Part shown: one piece after another, positions 5,379 through 9,593 of the stretch
How positions within the stretch are numbered: the stretch's first letter is position 1
How the letters are laid out: every line of letters starts with the position of its first letter
Assembly (NCBI GenBank): GCA_013695565.1
Contig: JACDAG010000715.1
Location: 1-9,593, forward strand
Direction: 5' to 3'
Length of the DNA stretch: 9,593 nt
DNA from: Bradyrhizobium sp.
GTDB lineage: Bacteria; Pseudomonadota; Alphaproteobacteria; Rhizobiales; Xanthobacteraceae
Program-made: the position numbers and the translations under genes
The notes under the pieces: model-generated
What the model saw: only the letters and a program-made list of their open reading frames with translations
The model's database searches: none
Told to the model about the DNA's origin: nothing

Positions 5379-7178
5379 ATGGAGAGACGGCTAGCCGCCA
5401 TCGTTTGCGCTGACGTCGCCGGCTATTCCCGCATGATGGGAGCCGACGAGGCGGGCACGCATGCCACCTTCAAGGCCCATCGGACCGCAATCTACCCGAT
5501 CATCCTCAATCATGGCGGCCGCCTGGTGAAGAACACCGGCGACGGCTTCCTGCTGGAGTTTCCCAGCATCGTCGGCGCCATCGAGGCCGCGATCGCGATG
5601 CAGATGATGATGGCTGAACGAAACCATCATTTGCCGGCCGACCGCATCATGCAATTCCGTATGGGCATCCATATGGGTGACGTCATGGCCGACGAGGACG
5701 AGGTGTTCGGCGACGACGTCAACATCGCCGTCCGGCTGGAGTCGGTGGCCGCCCCCGGCGGCGTGACGGTGTCGGGTAAGGCCTATGGCGAGGCCGGTAA
5801 GCGCCTCAGCGTCCCGCTGGTCGATGCCGGTCCCTACCGGTTCAAGAACATCGAGGAACCGATCAACGTCTGGACCTGGGAGCCGGAAGGCGCCGACCAC
5901 CGCGCCCGCGAGACCAAGGACCCCGCCAACCTTCCGGCCCAATACCGTACCGCGATCGTCGGCGTGCTGCCGTTTGCCAATTTGAGCGAGAGCGCCGACG
6001 AATATTTCTCCGACGGCCTCACCGAAGACCTGATCCACGCACTGTCGCTGCAATCGTTCTACCGGGTGCTGAGCCGCAATTCGACGTTCTCCTTCAAAGG
6101 CAAGAACCAGAGCACCCGCCTGATCGCCCGCGAGATCGACGCGAGCTACCTGATCCAGGGCTCGGTGCGCCGTGCCGGCAGCAAGATTCGCGTCACCGCC
6201 GAGCTGATCGCGCCCGAGAACGGCGAGCAATTATGGACCGGCCGTTACGACCGCGACATGGGCGACCTGTTCGCGATGCAGGACGAGATCACCACCAGCC
6301 TGTCGGCGGCGATCGCGGCCGAAATCTACCGCGCCGAGGCCTCCGCCCCGCCGCGGCCCGCATCGAACGACCTCACCGCATGGGACCGCTTCCTGAAGGG
6401 GCTTTCCTATTATTACCTGCAGACCAAGGCCGATTTCGACACCTCGATCGGCCTGTTCAAGGAAGCCATCGCGCTCGATCCGACGCTTTCGATTGCCCGC
6501 GCCTATCTCGCCACCATCATGATGCAGAGCATCCAGTTCGGATGGATCAAGAGCACGCGCGAATTGTGGACCACGGCGATGGATCTGGCCGAGAGCAGCG
6601 TGCGGCTCGATCCGCGCTCGTCCTTTGCCTTCCAGATTGTCGCCTATCTGCACGCGCTTGAGGGACATTACGAGGTCGCCATGGACGCCGCAAACCGGGC
6701 GGTCGGGCTGAACCCGTACGACATGGGCGCCCGCGGCGTCCTTGGCTTTTGCTATTTCTACGCCGGCGAACACCGCAAGGCGATCGAACTGATTTCAATG
6801 GCAGCCCAGCGCGGCAACTCCGATCCCCGCTATCAATGGGCCGCCGTGAACGCGTTCAGCCATTATCTGGTCGGGCAATATGACGCGTCGCTGTCCTGGG
6901 CGCGCGAGCAGCTCTATCTCAATCCCAATCATCTTCAGGCGCTGGCGATCCGGGCTGCGGCGCTCGCCCAACTCGGACGCGTCGAGGAAGCCGCCAATGC
7001 CGCCGAAGTTCTGCAACACAATTATCCGAGCTTTACGGTCGAACGGCATTTGAGCAATTTCCATTGGAAAAAGCCCGACGATATCGCCCATTACCGCGAC
7101 GGCCTGGCCAAGGCCGGCCTGCCCTCGGCCAGATTGATGCTGGTCGAATCCTCGCCAAAGCTTGCCGCGGATTCCTGA
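5379..7178 (+). CDS. Class III adenylate/guanylate cyclase with TolB-like domain and TPR repeats
   Basis: A 599-residue soluble protein. Residues 1-165 are a class III cyclase catalytic domain. Asp12 (C-A-D-V-A-G-Y-S) and Asp55 (N-T-G-D-G-F) are the two metal-binding aspartates. Lys51 aligns with the adenine-selecting lysine of mammalian adenylate cyclases. Asn115 and Arg119 in G-D-D-V-N-I-A-V-R match the transition-state residues. All expected residues are present, so it should make cAMP, assuming these hand alignments hold. Residues about 190-312 form a TolB-like/FlgO-like domain, with V-L-P-F-A-N-L-S and Y-F-S-D-G-L-T-E-D-L. Residues about 335-555 form TPR-like helices, for example A-I-A-L-D-P-T and A-V-G-L-N-P-Y. 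No membrane segment or signal peptide is seen, so it is probably cytoplasmic. Start ATG 5379 has AAGGGGA directly upstream. The 170 or so bases separating it from the LysE gene show no clear promoter. This multidomain family is frequent in Rhizobiales; the signal it senses is unknown. Confidence 0.93.
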   Translation: MERRLAAIVCADVAGYSRMMGADEAGTHATFKAHRTAIYPIILNHGGRLVKNTGDGFLLEFPSIVGAIEAAIAMQMMMAERNHHLPADRIMQFRMGIHMGDVMADEDEVFGDDVNIAVRLESVAAPGGVTVSGKAYGEAGKRLSVPLVDAGPYRFKNIEEPINVWTWEPEGADHRARETKDPANLPAQYRTAIVGVLPFANLSESADEYFSDGLTEDLIHALSLQSFYRVLSRNSTFSFKGKNQSTRLIAREIDASYLIQGSVRRAGSKIRVTAELIAPENGEQLWTGRYDRDMGDLFAMQDEITTSLSAAIAAEIYRAEASAPPRPASNDLTAWDRFLKGLSYYYLQTKADFDTSIGLFKEAIALDPTLSIARAYLATIMMQSIQFGWIKSTRELWTTAMDLAESSVRLDPRSSFAFQIVAYLHALEGHYEVAMDAANRAVGLNPYDMGARGVLGFCYFYAGEHRKAIELISMAAQRGNSDPRYQWAAVNAFSHYLVGQYDASLSWAREQLYLNPNHLQALAIRAAALAQLGRVEEAANAAEVLQHNYPSFTVERHLSNFHWKKPDDIAHYRDGLAKAGLPSARLMLVESSPKLAADS

Positions 7179-7231
7179 AGCGTCATTTTGCGTCGAATTG
7201 TCGTCTCCGCAGCGGCCGCTCCGGCCCTTGG

Positions 7232-7260
7232 TTGACACGGCACCGAATCCGGCGAAAACT
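7232..7260 (+). promoter_or_regulatory. Possible sigma-70-like promoter for the peroxidase-like gene
   Basis: A perfect TTGACA at 7232-7237 is followed after 17 bp by AAAACT (7255-7260), a poor -10 match. It lies in the 173 bp gap between the cyclase and the downstream gene and would give a leader of about 85 bases. Only the -35 element is convincing. Confidence 0.3.
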
Positions 7261-7351
7261 CGATTGCATCCTGAAGTAGTAGACCGCCGCCGAATTCGTG
7301 TTTCGAACCCATCCTTCTTTTCATACGCGCTGCCTTTTGGGATTTGGATCC

Positions 7352-7963
7352 ATGCCAAACCAACACGACGTTTCGCCTGATAACCCCTGCCCGTTCCTGC
7401 GCGCGCTGGTCGCCAACGGGTATGTCGGCGGCCATACCGCGCCGCTCGGCACGTTGACCGAAGACATCGGACTGGCGAGCGGCAAAACCGGAATGGGCTT
7501 GATCCGGGCGAAGGTGCTCACCTACGGGATTGCGATGATCGCGAACGGCCACCCTTTGAGGAGCATAACTTCCGGCGCCGTCCTCGATGAATTGCGCAAT
7601 GGGCCGCTCGACAAGCACGGCGCCGGCTCGCGGATCCTTGACGTGGATGGACAAGTGAATCTGGAGCAGATCGACCGCTTCGCGGGTTTCGGCCGCGAAT
7701 ACGCCAATCCCGATGGCGGGACCGAGCGCGGGCTGAACGCCGCGGAGATCAAGACCTTCATGGCGGAAAATCTGAAGCGCGATGGCGACAAGGCGCGCTG
7801 GACCTATCCGATCATGATGCAGGGCGAATGGCCGGTCCTGCTCGATATTCTCGGCAAGGGCAAAGGCGAGGCGCGTTATCTCAGCGTCGCCGATGTCCGC
7901 ACGCTGTTCGTCGACCGCAAGTTCCCCAAGCGCATTACCGACCGGCTGGGGGCGCCCGGCTGA
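7352..7963 (+). CDS. Uncharacterised protein resembling heme-thiolate peroxidases (chloroperoxidase/peroxygenase type)
   Basis: A 203-residue protein with no signal peptide or membrane segment. Residues 11-25 read N-P-C-P-F-L-R-A-L-V-A-N-G-Y-V, close to the P-C-P-x-L-N-A-L-A-N-H-G-Y start of the Peroxidase_2 family, where the cysteine (here Cys13) is the heme iron ligand. At 97-104, D-V-D-G-Q-V-N-L falls where that family has the catalytic E-H-D-x-S-L block, so the acid would be Asp97 and the histidine is missing. Residues 160-195 (W-P-V-L-L-D-I-L-G, then L-F-V-D-R-K-F-P) parallel the family's C-terminal leucine/glycine helix and F-F-x-x-E-R-L-P block. The match rests on motif order and remembered consensus. 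The D-V-D-G stretch could also be read as an EF-hand-like loop. The start at 7352 gives the protein a normal N-terminus just before the motif; the frame is open to 7298. Ribosome-binding site is weak (GGGATTTGGAT). It follows the cyclase gene and converges on the hydrolase gene. Confidence 0.6.
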   Translation: MPNQHDVSPDNPCPFLRALVANGYVGGHTAPLGTLTEDIGLASGKTGMGLIRAKVLTYGIAMIANGHPLRSITSGAVLDELRNGPLDKHGAGSRILDVDGQVNLEQIDRFAGFGREYANPDGGTERGLNAAEIKTFMAENLKRDGDKARWTYPIMMQGEWPVLLDILGKGKGEARYLSVADVRTLFVDRKFPKRITDRLGAPG

Positions 7964-7978
7964 AGCAGCTTTTCTATT

Positions 7979-8029
7979 TTTGACGCGTTTTCTTGACGCG
8001 AACCGGTGCCCACTTCGCTCGAAAACGCT
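7979..8029. repeat. Dispersed palindromic intergenic repeat (GCGTTTTC type)
   Basis: Outer arms GCGTTTTC (7985-7992) and GAAAACGC (8021-8028) pair over 8 bp. Inner arms GCGAA (7998-8002) and TTCGC (8014-8018) pair around the loop CCGGTGCCCAC. I recognise this from memory as another abundant Bradyrhizobium-type intergenic repeat. It fills the 70 bp gap between two converging genes and ends 5 bases before the hydrolase stop codon. It may act as a bidirectional transcript end, though no T-tract follows on either strand. Confidence 0.75.
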
Positions 8030-8033
8030 ACGC

Positions 8034-8981
8034 TCACTTGAACAACGGCGTGCCCGGCACGAAGGCGTCGAACGCGGCCCAGAATTGCGCGCGGTAGCGG
8101 TCCTGCTCCTGCAGGATCTCGTGCCTGGAGCCGGCAATCACCAGATGCGAGCCGGCGCGCAGATGGTAGGCGAACTCCTCGATCGCCGCGGTCGAGACGA
8201 TGGTGTCGCTGCTGGCGGCAAGCATCAAAATCGGCTGGCGGATTTCGGATGGATAGTTCGACGCGCGAAAACCGTGCATCGCGCGGAACGCGGTGTCGGC
8301 CCAGGCCACCGTCGGCGAGCCGATGCCGAGCGTCGGGTCTTCTTCCAGGATCGCGGCGTTGCGGGCAAAGCGCACGGGATCGCTGGTGAAGGGGTTGTTG
8401 ATGAAGGATTCCGAGCCGGTCAGCACATCGCTGCCGCCGGGCAGGTAGCGGCCGCCTTGCCCCGCGAGCCGCAGCCCCCGCAACAGCGCCCGCGCCGGAA
8501 ACGAGGTCTTGCGGCCCGGCAGATCGATCATCGGCGCCGACAGCACCATGCGGTCGAACCAGCGTTTTCCCGCATGCGCGACCCGCAGCATGACCGCGCC
8601 GCCCATCGAATGCGCCAGCGCGAAATAGGGTGGCGGGCAATCCGGCAGCACCACCTGCTGCACGAAGGTTTCGACGTCGACTTCGAAATCGGAGAAATCG
8701 CGGACATAGCCCTTGCGCGGATCGCGCAGTCGCCGCGAGGAATGGCCCTGGCCGCGCCAGTCGATCATTGCGACCGCAAAGCCGCGCTCGCGCAAATCGC
8801 GCACCGTCTCGAAATATTTTTCGATCTGCTCGCTGCGCCCGGTGAAGACGCAGACGGTACCCTTGCGGCCTGCCGGCGGCGCCCAGCGCGCAAAGCGCAG
8901 TTCGGCGCCATCAGGCGTCTTGATGGTGCCACTGACGACATCCTCCGGAACCGGATTGGCGGGGATCGAGACGAGCGTCAT
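8034..8981 (-). CDS. Alpha/beta hydrolase, serine aminopeptidase S33/monoacylglycerol lipase-like
   Basis: A 315-residue protein with a complete alpha/beta hydrolase fold. It shows V-F-T-G-R-S-E-Q-I-E-K-Y at 45-56 (the oxyanion-side loop), D-W-R-G-Q-G-H-S at 74-81, the nucleophile elbow A-H-S-M-G-G at 123-128 with Ser125, Asp259 in A-A-S-S-D-T, and His287 in G-S-R-H-E-I-L. The triad is intact. The layout fits the Hydrolase_4/PldB-like group, which includes lysophospholipases and monoacylglycerol lipases; I cannot name the substrate. No signal peptide is visible. The ATG at 8979-8981 is the only reasonable start, since the next methionine is residue 72. Its upstream sequence has no recognisable Shine-Dalgarno. 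It is divergent from the Hsp20 gene and converges on the peroxidase-like gene, so it appears monocistronic. Confidence 0.92.
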   Translation of the reverse strand: MTLVSIPANPVPEDVVSGTIKTPDGAELRFARWAPPAGRKGTVCVFTGRSEQIEKYFETVRDLRERGFAVAMIDWRGQGHSSRRLRDPRKGYVRDFSDFEVDVETFVQQVVLPDCPPPYFALAHSMGGAVMLRVAHAGKRWFDRMVLSAPMIDLPGRKTSFPARALLRGLRLAGQGGRYLPGGSDVLTGSESFINNPFTSDPVRFARNAAILEEDPTLGIGSPTVAWADTAFRAMHGFRASNYPSEIRQPILMLAASSDTIVSTAAIEEFAYHLRAGSHLVIAGSRHEILQEQDRYRAQFWAAFDAFVPGTPLFK

Positions 8982-9057
8982 GGGAGGCAGAACCGGCTAG
9001 GTGAAATGGGCGGGAAATCAAGGCGCGACCGGCAAAAAGAGACGCGATTCGGCCCCT

Positions 9058-9088
9058 CTTGAACGGCTTTCGGCCCCTCCCATATCAT
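9058..9088 (+). promoter_or_regulatory. Predicted promoter of the Hsp20 gene
   Basis: CTTGAA at 9058-9063 is followed after 17 bp by CATATC at 9081-9086. Read as a sigma-70 promoter, TTGAAC (9059-9064), 18 bp, TATCAT (9083-9088) is a good match; CTTGAA is also the -35 of alphaproteobacterial RpoH promoters. ROSE-controlled genes in Bradyrhizobium generally use housekeeping-type promoters, which favours the first reading. Transcription from about 9095 would give a leader of about 140 bases, the right size for a ROSE element. Confidence 0.5.
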
Positions 9089-9120
9089 TTCTGTGCAGGC
9101 CGCTACCAGTGTTTCGGAAC

Positions 9121-9233
9121 CGGGATTCGGATTCGAAAGACCCGATTCGAACGGCTGGGGCTGCGCATCGACGAAAGCCCGGCCCGATGGCGGGCGGGTT
9201 AATTGAAACAGTCGCTCAATGGAGGACTACCCT
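9121..9233 (+). promoter_or_regulatory. ROSE-type RNA thermometer in the Hsp20 leader
   Basis: The ribosome-binding site GGAGGA (9221-9226) is paired in a hairpin. The 5' strand 9210-9217 (AGTCGCTC) pairs with 9222-9228 (GAGGACT) over 7 bp around an AATG loop, leaving G9214 bulged. This is the hallmark of ROSE elements: a U-Y-G-C-U anti-Shine-Dalgarno whose extra G weakens the stem so that it melts on heat shock. Upstream helices are possible at 9121-9144, 9158-9180 (GGGCT with AGCCC) and, as an alternative, 9177-9195 (GCCCG with CGGGC). The 5' boundary is uncertain. At normal temperature the hairpin should block ribosome entry to the downstream Hsp20 gene. Confidence 0.8.
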
Positions 9234-9593
9234 ATGCGTACCTATGATCTCGCCCCGTTTTATCGTTCCACCGTCGGCTTCGACCGCTTCTTCTCCCTGC
9301 TCGACCAGGCAGCGTCGGACGGCAGCCCCGGTTATCCCCCCTACAACATCGAGCGCACCGGTGAGAACGCCTATCGCATCAGCGTTGCGGTCTCCGGCTT
9401 CTCGCAAGGCGAGCTTTCGATCGTCGCGAAAGAAAACACCTTGACGATCAAGGGCGAGAAATCCGCCAACGAGAACGGCCAGGACAAATCGGAAGTGCTG
9501 TATCGCGGCATCGCCGCGCGCGCCTTCGAGCGCGCCTTCCAGCTTGCCGATTTCGTTCAGGTGAAAAACGCCTCGCTCGAGAACGGCCTGCTC
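9234..9593 (+). CDS. Hsp20/alpha-crystallin family small heat-shock protein, N-terminal part
   Basis: An ATG at 9234, 7 bases after GGAGGA, opens a frame that continues to the window edge, giving 120 residues of a protein normally about 150-160 long. It begins MRTYDLAPFYRSTVGFDRFF, the N-terminus of rhizobial class A small heat-shock proteins. The alpha-crystallin domain starts at about residue 37 with P-Y-N-I-E-R-T-G-E-N-A-Y-R-I-S-V-A-V-S-G-F, then L-T-I-K-G-E-K and Y-R-G-I-A-A-R-A-F-E-R-A-F-Q-L. Such proteins form oligomers that hold unfolding proteins soluble until ATP-dependent chaperones refold them, in the cytoplasm. The C-terminal I-x-I/V motif would lie beyond the window. Expression is probably controlled by the ROSE thermometer just upstream. 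Confidence 0.95.
   Translation, partial: MRTYDLAPFYRSTVGFDRFFSLLDQAASDGSPGYPPYNIERTGENAYRISVAVSGFSQGELSIVAKENTLTIKGEKSANENGQDKSEVLYRGIAARAFERAFQLADFVQVKNASLENGLL

Noticed and set aside
5391..6230. A 279-codon minus-strand frame opposite the cyclase domain.
   Set aside because: The plus strand carries all the conserved cyclase residues; the antisense product is a compositional shadow.
7091..8137. A 348-codon minus-strand frame spanning the peroxidase-like gene and the repeat.
   Set aside because: It runs through an intergenic repeat and the ends of two other genes, has no ribosome-binding site and shows no recognisable family.
7893..9062. A 389-codon open frame on the plus strand, longer than the hydrolase gene it overlaps.
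   Set aside because: Its product is arginine-rich and low in recognisable motifs, and it lies antisense to a hydrolase with an intact Ser-Asp-His triad. Long antisense frames are common in high-GC DNA.
1..9593. CRISPR arrays, tRNA genes, insertion sequences, phage genes and attachment sites.
   Set aside because: No regularly spaced repeats, cloverleaf patterns, transposase motifs or integrase genes were seen on either strand.

Overview
The window is high-GC, densely packed alphaproteobacterial DNA. It most resembles Bradyrhizobium or a close relative (Nitrobacteraceae). Three signs point there: three kinds of intergenic palindromic repeat that I recognise as typical of that group, a Bug-type solute-binding protein, and a ROSE-type RNA thermometer ahead of a small heat-shock gene. 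The assignment comes from recall and was not checked by a search. I see no tRNA, rRNA, CRISPR array, transposase or phage gene. It looks like ordinary chromosome.

Layout. Positions 1-326 hold the end of a Bug/TctC substrate-binding protein. It converges on an FtrA-like regulator (348-1385, minus), which is divergent from a small rhodanese (1454-1873, plus). A strong intrinsic terminator and a dispersed palindromic repeat (1896-1985) separate the rhodanese from a minus-strand pair: a LysR regulator (2655-3548) followed 22 bp later by a glutathione S-transferase-like gene (1985-2632). A composite two-hairpin repeat lies between the LysR gene and the divergent TauE/SafE-type exporter (3778-4530). 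That exporter converges on a LysE-type exporter (4558-5208, minus).

Next comes a 599-residue soluble signalling protein (5379-7178, plus) that joins a class III nucleotide cyclase domain to a TolB-like domain and TPR-like repeats. It is followed by a 203-residue protein (7352-7963, plus) whose N-terminal Pro-Cys-Pro motif and overall layout suggest a heme-thiolate peroxidase (chloroperoxidase/peroxygenase) relative. Another dispersed repeat separates this from a minus-strand serine alpha/beta hydrolase (8034-8981). The window ends inside an Hsp20 gene (from 9234), whose leader carries a promoter-like sequence and a hairpin that sequesters the ribosome-binding site and has the bulged G typical of ROSE thermometers.

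How the genes work together. The supported local units are the ftrA-like/rhodanese divergent pair, the LysR-GST co-directional pair with its divergent TSUP exporter, and the Hsp20 gene with its thermosensor. Rhodanese, GST and TSUP families all handle sulfur or thiol compounds, so a loose sulfur theme in the first half is possible but unproven. No clearly new multi-gene system is visible. The items most worth a second look are the peroxidase-like protein, the ROSE element and the composite repeats.
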